Part shown: positions 16,815 to 24,306 of the stretch, piece after piece
How the letters are laid out: every line of letters begins with the position of its first letter
How positions within the stretch are numbered: position 1 is the stretch's first letter
Source of the DNA: Lachnobacterium bovis
GTDB lineage: Bacteria; Bacillota; Clostridia; Lachnospirales; Lachnospiraceae
NCBI RefSeq assembly: GCF_900111325.1
Contig: NZ_FOGW01000019.1
Location: 1-49,088 of the forward strand
Direction: 5' to 3'
DNA: 49,088 nucleotides
Notes under the pieces: generated by a model
What the model was told of the DNA's origin: nothing
Databases searched by the model: none
Seen by the model: the letters and a program-made list of their open reading frames with translations, nothing else
Position numbers and translations under genes: made by a program

Positions 16815-17828
16815 ATGAGAAGAATAGGTGTTATAGGAGCAGGAAGTTGGGGCATTGCATTGTCAAAAGTCCTTGCAGATAATGGTCATAATGTTGTTGT
16901 ATGGTCAATTGTGGAAGACGAAATTAAAATGTTAAGAGAAAAAAAAGAACACGTTGAAAAATTGCCTGGTGTTAAATTGCCAGACAGTATAGAATATACA
17001 ACAAATATAGAAGATGCCATTAACGAAAAAGAAATCATTGTTTTAGCAGTTCCATCTGTTTTTACAAGAAGTACAGCTAAAATGATGGCTCCATTTGTTA
17101 AAGAGGGACAGATTATTGTTTGTGTTGCAAAAGGAATTGAAGATAAAACACTTAAACCATTAGCAGAAGTTGTTTCTGAAGAAATTCCAGTTGCACATGT
17201 TGCAGTTATGTGTGGACCATCTCACGCAGAGGAAGTTGGAGCAGGTCTACCAACAACACTTGTAGCAGGAGCAAAAGAAAAAGCAATTGCTGAAAAAATT
17301 CAAGATACATTTATGAATGAAGTGTTTAGAGTCTATACTAGTCCTGATGTTTTAGGAATGGAATTGGGCGGATCACTTAAAAATGTAATAGCTCTTGCAG
17401 CAGGAATGGCAGATGGCTTAGGTTATGGTGACAATACTAAAGCAGCTCTTATCACAAGAGGAATTGCTGAAATTAGTAGATTAGCTTCAAAAATGGGAGC
17501 TAGCATGGAAACTTTAAATGGTTTGACAGGTATCGGAGATTTAATTGTAACTTGTGAAAGTAAACATAGTAGGAATAGAAAAGCTGGTATGTTAATCGGT
17601 CAAGGTTATACAATGGATGAAGCTACTAAAGAAGTAAAAATGGTAGTAGAAGGTATTTTCTCTGCAAAAGCTGCATTATCTTTAGGAGAAAAATATAATG
17701 TTGAACTTCCAATTATAAGAGAAGTAAATAAAGTGTTATTTGAAGACAAAAAGGCAAAAGCTGCTGTTATTGATCTAATGTTAAGAGATAAAAGAAGTGA
17801 GAATAGTATGCTAGAATGGGAAAAGTAA
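16815..17828 (+). CDS. gpsA: NAD(P)-dependent glycerol-3-phosphate dehydrogenase
   Basis: 337-aa enzyme reducing dihydroxyacetone phosphate to glycerol-3-phosphate for lipid synthesis. Rossmann motif GAGSWGIALSKVLADNGH at the N-terminus, substrate region CGPSHAEEV, catalytic lysine in GGSLKNVIALAAG, and NGLTGIGDL later. The start is ATG 16815 (MRRIGVIGAG), 10 nt after AGGAG. An upstream in-frame ATG at 16782 would add 11 residues not usual in the family. Confidence 0.96.
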   Translation: MRRIGVIGAGSWGIALSKVLADNGHNVVVWSIVEDEIKMLREKKEHVEKLPGVKLPDSIEYTTNIEDAINEKEIIVLAVPSVFTRSTAKMMAPFVKEGQIIVCVAKGIEDKTLKPLAEVVSEEIPVAHVAVMCGPSHAEEVGAGLPTTLVAGAKEKAIAEKIQDTFMNEVFRVYTSPDVLGMELGGSLKNVIALAAGMADGLGYGDNTKAALITRGIAEISRLASKMGASMETLNGLTGIGDLIVTCESKHSRNRKAGMLIGQGYTMDEATKEVKMVVEGIFSAKAALSLGEKYNVELPIIREVNKVLFEDKKAKAAVIDLMLRDKRSENSMLEWEK

Positions 17829-17846
17829 TGTTAGAAAGGTGCCAAA

Positions 17847-18281
17847 ATGGAAAAAATTTTAATAAAATATTTTTCAGATGAAATTGAAAAATTAACATAT
17901 ATCGAAGGTAAATCTGATTGGATAGATCTTCGTGTCTCAGAAGAAGTTGAATTGAAAAAAGGTGATTTTAAATTAATTCCTCTAGGAGTTGCAATGAAAT
18001 TACCAAAAGGATATGAAGCACATTTAGTACCAAGAAGTTCAACTTTTAAGAATTTTGGTTTAATTCAAACTAATAGCATGGGTGTGATTGATGGTACATA
18101 TTGTGGAAATAATGATATGTGGAGAATGCCAGTTTTAGCAACTAAAGATGTCACTTTACATGTAAATGATAGAATTTGCCAATTTAGAATTGTAAAAAAT
18201 CAACCTGAAATCGTTTTTGAACAGACAGATCAACTTTCCGATGAAGACAGAGGTGGATTTGGAAGTACAGGCATTAATTAA
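17847..18281 (+). CDS. dut: Deoxyuridine 5'-triphosphate nucleotidohydrolase (dUTPase)
   Basis: 144-aa trimeric-type dUTPase that hydrolyses dUTP to dUMP and keeps uracil out of DNA. The five family motifs can be followed: WIDLRV, PRSSTFKNFGL, GVIDGTYCGNND, NDRICQFRI and the P-loop-like tail DRGGFGSTG. The third motif is the clostridial form with CGNND in place of RGE. It starts 18 nt after gpsA and ends before a terminator. Confidence 0.93.
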   Translation: MEKILIKYFSDEIEKLTYIEGKSDWIDLRVSEEVELKKGDFKLIPLGVAMKLPKGYEAHLVPRSSTFKNFGLIQTNSMGVIDGTYCGNNDMWRMPVLATKDVTLHVNDRICQFRIVKNQPEIVFEQTDQLSDEDRGGFGSTGIN

Positions 18282-18402
18282 TATAAAAAATAATTGAATA
18301 TTCAGAAAAATATAGTTATAATTATAATTAATAAAACACACTAGAAAAATATAAAAATGTGTATTGTTGAAAATATTAAAGTTATACTATAAAAAATTAA
18401 AG

Positions 18403-18431
18403 AGCTTGCATTTTTTATGCAAGCTTTTTTT
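18403..18431 (+). terminator. Intrinsic terminator directly before the phosphoribosyltransferase-like gene
   Basis: AGCTTGCAT (18403-18411) and ATGCAAGCT (18417-18425) form a perfect 9-bp stem with a 5-nt loop, followed by a T-tract ending at 18431. The GGAAGGAG ribosome binding site of the next gene starts at 18432, so it either closes the dut transcript or attenuates the next gene. Confidence 0.88.
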
Positions 18432-18445
18432 GGAAGGAGCATACT

Positions 18446-19111
18446 ATGGAATCAGAAAGAATGGAAGATCGAATGGTTAAGTTTTATTCAAAAGAGAGTA
18501 ATAGGTTAGCACTTCATGCAATTCCAGGTCATTTTGCAACAAGTACAGCTCATATTAATTTTTATGTAGATGTGACTAGTATCAAAACAAGAGCAAATGA
18601 GGCAATGGAAGCTGCAAAGTTGTTTTATTCAAAAATTGATACTAGCGTATATATTGATACAATAATTTGCATGGATGGAACAGAAGTTATTGGGGCTTTT
18701 TTGAGTAAAGAATTAGAATCAAGACATTTTTTGTCAACTAATTTACATCAAACTCATTATATAATTACACCTGAATATAATTCTAATAATCAAATGATAT
18801 TTAGGGATAATAATAAAGCTGCAATAGAAAATAAACATGTTGTTTTACTTTTTGCAAATACTACAACAGGTGAAACAATTAAAAAAAGTCTAGAATGTGT
18901 TAGATATTATGGAGGAATTGTAGAAAACATAATGTCTGTATTTGGAATAATTGATAATGTAGAGGGCATTCCAGTAGAATCGTTATTTGGCGAAGATGAT
19001 GTGCCAGGATATGCTTATTATCCAGCCTATCCAGCAGATGCATGCCCATTTTGCAAGAAGAAAATCAAAATTGATGCAATGGTAAATGGATTTGGATATT
19101 CAAAATTTTAG
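18446..19111 (+). CDS. Divergent type I phosphoribosyltransferase-like protein with C-terminal CxxC
   Basis: 221-aa protein resembling orotate-type phosphoribosyltransferases. A hydrophobic strand and loop HVVLLFANTTTGETIKKSLE (131-150) sits where the PRPP-binding loop (usually VVLVDDVITTGGT) is expected. The two acidic residues that bind ribose hydroxyls are replaced by Phe-Ala-Asn, while TTG-T is kept. The C-terminus carries CPFC (200-203) in a basic context, possibly half of a metal site. No pyrimidine gene adjoins. It may bind a nucleotide without transferring it; this is inference. A terminator hairpin ends just before its GGAAGGAG site, so attenuation is possible. Confidence 0.65.
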   Translation: MESERMEDRMVKFYSKESNRLALHAIPGHFATSTAHINFYVDVTSIKTRANEAMEAAKLFYSKIDTSVYIDTIICMDGTEVIGAFLSKELESRHFLSTNLHQTHYIITPEYNSNNQMIFRDNNKAAIENKHVVLLFANTTTGETIKKSLECVRYYGGIVENIMSVFGIIDNVEGIPVESLFGEDDVPGYAYYPAYPADACPFCKKKIKIDAMVNGFGYSKF

Positions 19112-19264
19112 ATAGGTGGTTTCGAAAACTACATCAAAAAGAAAAGAAAACTATTTGACGTTGTTAAAGCTAATAGGAAAATTGTACATGATTACTTTAC
19201 TGTTACCTCTAAAACACGAATGCTTGAAAAATAGGGAAAAATTCTTTTTATTTTGAATGTAATA

Positions 19265-19273
19265 TGTTATACT
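19265..19273 (+). promoter_or_regulatory. Possible extended -10 promoter element for degV
   Basis: TGTTATACT (TG at 19265-19266, TATACT 19268-19273) lies 120 nt before degV, with only a weak -35. Downstream, GTGTTA (19280-19285) and TAACAC (19315-19320) can form a stem in the leader. The rest of the 281-nt gap 19112-19392 shows nothing recognisable. Confidence 0.4.
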
Positions 19274-19392
19274 GTAAAAGTGTTATTGAAAAATAATGGA
19301 AACTAAATTGAAAGTAACACATAATCCACGGGACTATAAATGTTGGATAATACATTAGAATTAATAAATTGAAATTATAAATTGGAGGAAGA

Positions 19393-20259
19393 ATGAGTAA
19401 AGTAGTTGTTGTTACAGATAGTAGTTGTGCGTTTACACAAGACGAAGCAAAAAAGGTTGGAGTTGAAATAGTGCCATTACCATTTTATATTAATGGTGAA
19501 ATAAAATACGAAGATGTTGATTTGACACAGGAAGATTTTTACCAAAAATTACAAGAGGGTGTTGAATTAAAAACATCTATGCCATTATTAGGTGATGTGA
19601 CAGATAAATGGGATGAATTGTTAGAAAAATATGATGAAGTAGTATACATTCCATTGTCTGCAGGATTAAGTAGTTCATGTGAGACTGCAATAATGTTAGC
19701 ACAAGATTATGATGGAAGAGTTCAGGTCGTAAATAATAAGCGAGTATCCGTAACATTAAAAAGATCTGTATATGATGCAGTTGAATTGGCCGAGCAGGGT
19801 AAGAGTGCTAAAGAGATTAAAGAAATTTTAGAGAAAACTGCACACGATTCATCAATTTATATTATGGTTGATACTTTATCATATTTGAAAAAAGGTGGAC
19901 GTATCACAGCTGCAGCAGCAGCAATTGGTACATTATTAAAAATCAAACCGGTATTACAAATTCAAGGTGATAAATTAGATGCTTTTTCAAAAGCTCGTAC
20001 AATTAAGCAGGCTAAATCTACAATGATAAAAGCAATAAAAGATGATTTTGAGAAGAAATATAATGATCCAGAAGGAAAGAATATGTATATTCAAGTTGCA
20101 TATACTCATAATCTAGAGGATGCTTTAGCTTTTAAAGAAGAAGTAGAAAATGAATTCCCAGGTATTGAAGTAAAAATGGATCCTTTATCATTATGCATCG
20201 CATGTCATATTGGACCTGGTTCATTAGCTGTTGCTTATTCAAAGAAAGTAGAAGCATAA
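19393..20259 (+). CDS. DegV family fatty-acid-binding protein
   Basis: 288-aa two-domain DegV protein. Features include VVVTDSSCAFTQDEAKKVGVEIVPLPFYINGEIKYED in pieces at the N-terminus, KTSMPLLGDV, the SAGLSSSCETA loop and GRITAAAAAIGTLLKIKPVL. Family members (FakB in other Firmicutes) hold a fatty acid for phosphorylation by FakA, feeding phospholipid synthesis. Which of several DegV paralogues this is cannot be told. The ribosome binding site is TTGGAGGAAG just before ATG. It has a long 5' gap, and the LysR gene begins 62 nt after it. Confidence 0.92.
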   Translation: MSKVVVVTDSSCAFTQDEAKKVGVEIVPLPFYINGEIKYEDVDLTQEDFYQKLQEGVELKTSMPLLGDVTDKWDELLEKYDEVVYIPLSAGLSSSCETAIMLAQDYDGRVQVVNNKRVSVTLKRSVYDAVELAEQGKSAKEIKEILEKTAHDSSIYIMVDTLSYLKKGGRITAAAAAIGTLLKIKPVLQIQGDKLDAFSKARTIKQAKSTMIKAIKDDFEKKYNDPEGKNMYIQVAYTHNLEDALAFKEEVENEFPGIEVKMDPLSLCIACHIGPGSLAVAYSKKVEA

Positions 20260-20321
20260 TATAAAATATTATACAAAAAGAAACATATAAAAAAGAAGGT
20301 AAAAAGGTTATACGTATTTAT

Positions 20322-21221
20322 ATGGATATAAATTTAGAATATTATAAAATTTTTTATTATGTGGGTATGAAACAAAGCATAACACTAGCTGCTGAAGAAT
20401 TGTCTATTTCACAACCAGCAGTTAGTCAAGCAATAAAAAATATAGAACAGTCATACGGTTGTAAATTGTTTGCAAGAGTTCCGAAAGGTGTACGCTTTAC
20501 CGCTGAAGGCGAGGTTTTATTTTCCTACGTTAAAAAAGGATATGAAACAATAATGGCTGGAGATAAGCGTCTTAATGAGATGCTTAATCTAGAAAGTGGT
20601 GAGATTAGAATAGGTGCGAGTGATATGACGTTAAAATATTATATTCTTTCGTATCTTGAAAAGTTTCATGAGTTGCATCCAGAGATAAAGGTTACAGTGA
20701 CTAATGCACCTACACCGGAGACAATAACATGTTTAGCAGATGGTGAAATTGATTTTGGCGTCGTAAGTACACCTTTTAATGATGTAAGTAATATAAAAAA
20801 GATTCCAGTTAAGGAAATAAGAGATATTTTTGTGGCAGGAAATCGCTTTAGTCATTTAAAAGGAAAAAAGATATCTTATAAAGACTTAGAAAAAATGTCT
20901 ACAATGTGTCTAGAAGGACATACTTCAACTAGACAATATGTTACCTCATATTTAAAAAAATTTGGAGCAAAGCTTAAACCTGAATTTGAATTAGCTACAA
21001 GTGATATGTTAGTTCAATTTGCAAAAAGAAATCTTGGAATAGCAAGTGTAGTAGAAGATTTTGCTAGGGAAGAGCTAGAAAATGGTGAATTGTTTGAATT
21101 ACAATTCGAGGAAGAAATTCCAAAAAGAAAATTTTGCATAGTATTAAATGAGAAGTTGCCTATGTCAACGGCTGCTAAGGAATTATTATCAGCTATGCTT
21201 GATCAAGATAAAACGTTATAA
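20322..21221 (+). CDS. LysR family transcriptional regulator
   Basis: 299-aa regulator. The winged helix-turn-helix is at about 1-65 (YYVGMKQSITLAAEELSISQ, then AVSQAIKNIEQSYGCKLF), followed by the linker helix and a two-lobed co-inducer domain (about 90-295: EIRIGASDMTLKYYILSYLE). The effector and targets are unknown. LysR proteins often control a divergent neighbour, but here both flanking genes point the same way. The ribosome binding site is weak. Confidence 0.92.
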   Translation: MDINLEYYKIFYYVGMKQSITLAAEELSISQPAVSQAIKNIEQSYGCKLFARVPKGVRFTAEGEVLFSYVKKGYETIMAGDKRLNEMLNLESGEIRIGASDMTLKYYILSYLEKFHELHPEIKVTVTNAPTPETITCLADGEIDFGVVSTPFNDVSNIKKIPVKEIRDIFVAGNRFSHLKGKKISYKDLEKMSTMCLEGHTSTRQYVTSYLKKFGAKLKPEFELATSDMLVQFAKRNLGIASVVEDFAREELENGELFELQFEEEIPKRKFCIVLNEKLPMSTAAKELLSAMLDQDKTL

Positions 21222-21254
21222 GCACAGATTATCTAGTTTATAAAAAACTATAAT

Positions 21255-21283
21255 TTTACTTATGATAATTTTTGCTTTATAAT
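21255..21283 (+). promoter_or_regulatory. Possible promoter upstream of purA
   Basis: TTTACT at 21255-21260, a 17-nt spacer and a perfect TATAAT at 21278-21283. The predicted start near 21290 lies only a few nucleotides before a terminator hairpin. Confidence 0.5.
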
Positions 21284-21295
21284 CATAAAGTAAGG

Positions 21296-21326
21296 ACGGC
21301 AAGTTGTTTTTACACTTGCCGTTTTC
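21296..21326 (+). terminator. Terminator-like hairpin before purA
   Basis: ACGGCAAGT (21296-21304) and ACTTGCCGT (21314-21322) form a perfect 9-bp stem followed by TTTTC. It ends the LysR transcript or attenuates purA; it lies about 70 nt before the purA start. Confidence 0.82.
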
Positions 21327-21393
21327 TATTTTAAACATAATTATTTTATTTCTAATCACTTTTATAGTGTTAGTAGGTTTAGGAGGACAAAAA

Positions 21394-22683
21394 ATGGTTA
21401 AAGCAGTAGTTGGAGCCAATTGGGGCGATGAAGGAAAAGGTAAAATTACAGATACTCTTGCAAAAGAAGCAGATATTATTGTAAGATTTCAAGGTGGAGC
21501 GAATGCAGGACATACTATTGTAAATGATTACGGTAAATTCGCATTACATACATTGCCATCAGGTGTCTTTTATAGTCATACAACAAGTGTAATAGGTAAT
21601 GGTGTTGCATTAAATATTCCAATTTTATTCGAAGAAATCAAATCTATTACAGATAGAAATGTACCAATGCCTAAAATTCTTGTGTCTGATAGAGCACAAA
21701 TTGTTATGCCTTACCACATTTTATTCGATCAGTATGAAGAAGAGCGTTTAGGTGGTAAATCATTTGGTTCAACAAAATCAGGTATTGCACCATTTTATTC
21801 AGATAAATATGCTAAAATCGGATTTCAGGTTAACGAGTTATTCGATGAAGAATTATTAAAAGAAAAAGTAGAAAGAGTAGTCGCATTAAAGAATGTTTTA
21901 TTAGAACATTTATATCACAAACCTTTAATTGACAAAGATGAGTTATTAGAAACATTACACTCATATAGAGAAATGATTGAACCATATGTTTGTGATACAG
22001 CTACTTTCTTAGAAAATGCTAATAAAGAAGGAAAAACAATTCTTTTAGAGGGACAACTTGGAACATTAAAAGATCCAGATCACGGAATTTATCCTATGGT
22101 TACATCTTCATCAACATTAGCTTCATACGGAGCAATTGGTGCAGGTTTAGCACCATATGACATCAAACAAATCATTACTGTATGTAAAGCATACTCATCA
22201 GCAGTAGGTGCAGGTGCATTTGTAAGTGAAATCTTTGGTGATGAAGCAGATGAATTACGTCGTCGTGGTGGAGACGGTGGAGAATTCGGTGCAACAACAG
22301 GAAGACCAAGACGTATGGGATGGTTCGATTGTGTTGCTTCTAAGTATGGATGTAGATTACAAGGAACAACAGATGTTGCATTCACAGTACTTGATGTATT
22401 AGGCTATTTAGATGAAATCCCAGTATGTGTAGCTTATGAAGTAGATGGTAAAGAAACAACAGATTTTCCAGTTACTCACCTTCTTGAAAAAGCTAAACCT
22501 GTTATAAAAAAATTACCAGGCTGGAAATGTGATATCAGAGGAATTAAAAATTACGATGAATTACCAGAAAATTGTCGTAAATATATTGAATTTATTGAAG
22601 ACCATATTGGATATCCAATTACTATGGTATCAAATGGTCCAGGTAGAGAAGATATCATTTATAGAGAGTCTAAGTTGAAATAA
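21394..22683 (+). CDS. purA: Adenylosuccinate synthetase
   Basis: 429-aa enzyme that condenses IMP and aspartate using GTP, the first committed step to AMP. P-loop-like GDEGKGK at residues 11-17, then GGANAGHTI, the IMP site around GSTKSGIAP, and GTTTGRPRRMGWFD near the middle. The start is ATG 21394 with TTAGGAGGA 7 nt upstream. A longer reading from 21304 would add a hydrophobic leader encoded across a terminator hairpin and is rejected. No PurR box was recognised. Confidence 0.97.
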   Translation: MVKAVVGANWGDEGKGKITDTLAKEADIIVRFQGGANAGHTIVNDYGKFALHTLPSGVFYSHTTSVIGNGVALNIPILFEEIKSITDRNVPMPKILVSDRAQIVMPYHILFDQYEEERLGGKSFGSTKSGIAPFYSDKYAKIGFQVNELFDEELLKEKVERVVALKNVLLEHLYHKPLIDKDELLETLHSYREMIEPYVCDTATFLENANKEGKTILLEGQLGTLKDPDHGIYPMVTSSSTLASYGAIGAGLAPYDIKQIITVCKAYSSAVGAGAFVSEIFGDEADELRRRGGDGGEFGATTGRPRRMGWFDCVASKYGCRLQGTTDVAFTVLDVLGYLDEIPVCVAYEVDGKETTDFPVTHLLEKAKPVIKKLPGWKCDIRGIKNYDELPENCRKYIEFIEDHIGYPITMVSNGPGREDIIYRESKLK

Positions 22684-22688
22684 ATAAT

Positions 22689-22716
22689 AAAAATAATATA
22701 ATAAAAATAATATAAT
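22689..22716. repeat. Two perfect tandem copies of a 14-bp AT-only unit
   Basis: AAAAATAATATAAT occurs at 22689-22702 and again at 22703-22716, directly after the purA stop codon. It is followed at once by the bidirectional terminator. Confidence 0.9.
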
Positions 22717-22718
22717 AC

Positions 22719-22805
22719 AAAAAACAACCAGAAAGAGATATTATGTTAGTTTTGAAGGTTTCTTTTCAAGAACTATTAAACAATATCAAATCCTGGTTGT
22801 TTTTT
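22719..22805. terminator. Bidirectional terminator between purA (+) and the small membrane gene (-)
   Basis: AAAAAACAACCAG (22719-22731) is the exact complement of CTGGTTGTTTTTT (22793-22805), giving 13 bp with an A-tract on one side and a T-tract on the other, so it can work in both directions. The 61-nt loop contains a further TTGAA/TTCAA hairpin. It suits the convergent genes on either side. Confidence 0.8.
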
Positions 22806-22852
22806 ATTTCTTATTTCTTTTTTTGTTTCTAATTTCTAATTTTTAATTTCTT

Positions 22853-23116
22853 TTATTTTTTAGATGAATCATTTTTTTTCATTTCTTCGATTTGTTCTCG
22901 TAATTCATCTAAGTCATTATCTTTTTTAGTTACAATCTTATAAACAAATGTGTATGTCCAAATTAAAACAGGAATTATAAAAGTTGCAACTATTGATGCG
23001 GCAAATAGGTTTTGCGTGTTTGAGGTGTCAAAAATAGCACAAAAAATTGTACTTAAGTAAAGAGCTGTTAACACAATTATTCCTAAAATTGCCAAAATTT
23101 GTTTAATCCTTTTCAT
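22853..23116 (-). CDS. Small two-helix membrane protein, function unknown
   Basis: 87-aa protein on the minus strand, the only gene in that direction in the window. There are two transmembrane helices, at about 5-30 (ILAILGIIVLTALYLSTIF) and 38-64 (IVATFIIPVLIWTYTFVYKI), and then a charged tail, KKDNDLDELREQIEEMKKND, that could form a short coiled coil. The start is the ATG at 23116, with GAAAGGA at a normal distance; the TTG at 23131 adds 5 residues and overlaps that site. Not recognised with confidence. Codon use matches its neighbours. Confidence 0.72.
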   Translation of the reverse strand: MKRIKQILAILGIIVLTALYLSTIFCAIFDTSNTQNLFAASIVATFIIPVLIWTYTFVYKIVTKKDNDLDELREQIEEMKKNDSSKK

Positions 23117-23263
23117 GTTATATCCTTTCAAAAAAATGTTAAACTTGCACTAAATAAATAATTAATTATAAAAAATTATTTGTTTTATTGTATAATAATA
23201 CGAAAAATAATGTCTCTAGTCAAGAAAAATTGTTGAACAATTTTAAAGTTGTATTAAGAAGTA

Positions 23264-23292
23264 TTGAATAATATACTAAAAATTGCTATAAT
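23264..23292 (+). promoter_or_regulatory. Promoter for the SEC-C protein gene
   Basis: TTGAAT at 23264-23269, a 17-nt spacer, TATAAT at 23287-23292 with TGC before it (extended -10). A short inverted repeat, TACGC/GCGTA (23309-23323), lies in the leader and could be an operator or small hairpin. Confidence 0.75.
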
Positions 23293-23353
23293 AATGATAG
23301 ATAAAATGTACGCAATTAGCGTATAATAAAAGACGATAAAAGGTGGTAAGAAT

Positions 23354-23869
23354 ATGACATTATACAAGAGATGGTACAGTGAGGCTTACAATGAGAAAGC
23401 TGATAAAGGGGAACTACAGAGATTTTGGCAGAATTATTTCCTATTAGAAAAAGGAGTATATGAGAAACTTTTATCAAATCCAGATGAAAGAGTTGAAGGA
23501 ACAGTTAAAGAATTAGCTGAGAAATATGGCCTTTCAACAATAGAAATGATTGGTTTCCTTGATGGAATTAACGATAGTTTAGTTATTCCAAATAATGTTG
23601 AAGAATTAGAAGAAGATGATGTTGTAAATCTTAACTTTGATAATGAAAAATTATATAAAAATATGGTAGACGCTCAGGCTGATTGGCTTTACAATTTACC
23701 AATGTGGGATAATATTTTTGATAAAGATACACAGCACAAGTTATATCTTGAGCAGAAAAAATCTAAAACAGTTGTTGTGGGTAAGAAAATTGGTAGAAAT
23801 GAGCCATGTCCATGTGGATCAGGCAAAAAATACAAATATTGTCATGGAGCAATTAAAAAAAATAAATAA
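23354..23869 (+). CDS. SEC-C zinc-motif protein
   Basis: 171-aa protein with an uncharacterised helical N-terminal domain (about 1-140) and a C-terminal SEC-C motif, NEPCPCGSGKKYKYCHG (near 150-166). That CxCx8CH zinc knuckle is found at the end of SecA and in many unrelated proteins. The N-terminal part does not resemble SecA. It may bind ribosomes or RNA through the zinc knuckle; this is inference. It has its own promoter and is followed by the thrS T-box, so it is probably monocistronic. Confidence 0.85.
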   Translation: MTLYKRWYSEAYNEKADKGELQRFWQNYFLLEKGVYEKLLSNPDERVEGTVKELAEKYGLSTIEMIGFLDGINDSLVIPNNVEELEEDDVVNLNFDNEKLYKNMVDAQADWLYNLPMWDNIFDKDTQHKLYLEQKKSKTVVVGKKIGRNEPCPCGSGKKYKYCHGAIKKNK

Positions 23870-23902
23870 AACAACAAAAATTAATTAATTACAAGTTTTC
23901 TC

Positions 23903-23931
23903 TTTACTTTTTGATTAAATAGGAGTATTAT
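23903..23931 (+). promoter_or_regulatory. Promoter for the thrS T-box transcript
   Basis: TTTACT at 23903-23908, a 17-nt spacer and TATTAT at 23926-23931, about 35 nt after the SEC-C stop codon. The predicted transcription start is near 23938. Confidence 0.65.
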
Positions 23932-23937
23932 GGAACA

Positions 23938-24210
23938 CAGATATTCTTATATCGTCAAAACGTTGAAGAGAAGAGTAGAGTAGTGGAAAGTAACAGAGAG
24001 AAATATGTTTGGTGAGAGTATTTTTACGATAAGCTATTTGAAGACCAGCTCTGAGTGACCCCAATCAGGTCCGGTGATTCCGTTATAATCGAATGAGTGA
24101 CTATGTGGTGGCGCAGAATTTTGACTTTCTGCAGATGTTGTGCATAGTAATTCAGGGTGGAACCGCGTATTTACGTCCCTGATACCTAATATAGGTATCA
24201 GGGCTTTTTT
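23938..24210 (+). promoter_or_regulatory. T-box riboswitch (threonine-specific) with terminator
   Basis: The invariant T-box sequence AGGGTGGAACCGCG is at 24154-24167. It precedes a perfect 11-bp terminator: CCCTGATACCT (24177-24187) with AGGTATCAGGG (24193-24203) and a T-tract to 24210. The T-box can pair with CGTCCCT to form the antiterminator. In Stem I the specifier segment GAAGACCAGC presents ACC at 24044-24046, a threonine codon. Uncharged tRNA-Thr should stabilise the antiterminator and turn on thrS. The 95 nt between terminator and gene include a TCTAGAA/TTCTAGA hairpin (24216-24222 with 24253-24259). Confidence 0.95.
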
Positions 24211-24306
24211 ATTTGTCTAGAATTTAAAGCGGTATAGGTCCCAAAATGGATTTTCTAGATTACTATAAATTCAGATAAGTCCAAGATGTTGGCGAAAGGA
24301 GATATG

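Noticed and set aside
18282..18402. Promoter TATACT at 18383-18388 for the phosphoribosyltransferase-like gene
   Set aside because: No -35 lies at 16-18 nt and the site precedes a terminator; kept only as context for attenuation.
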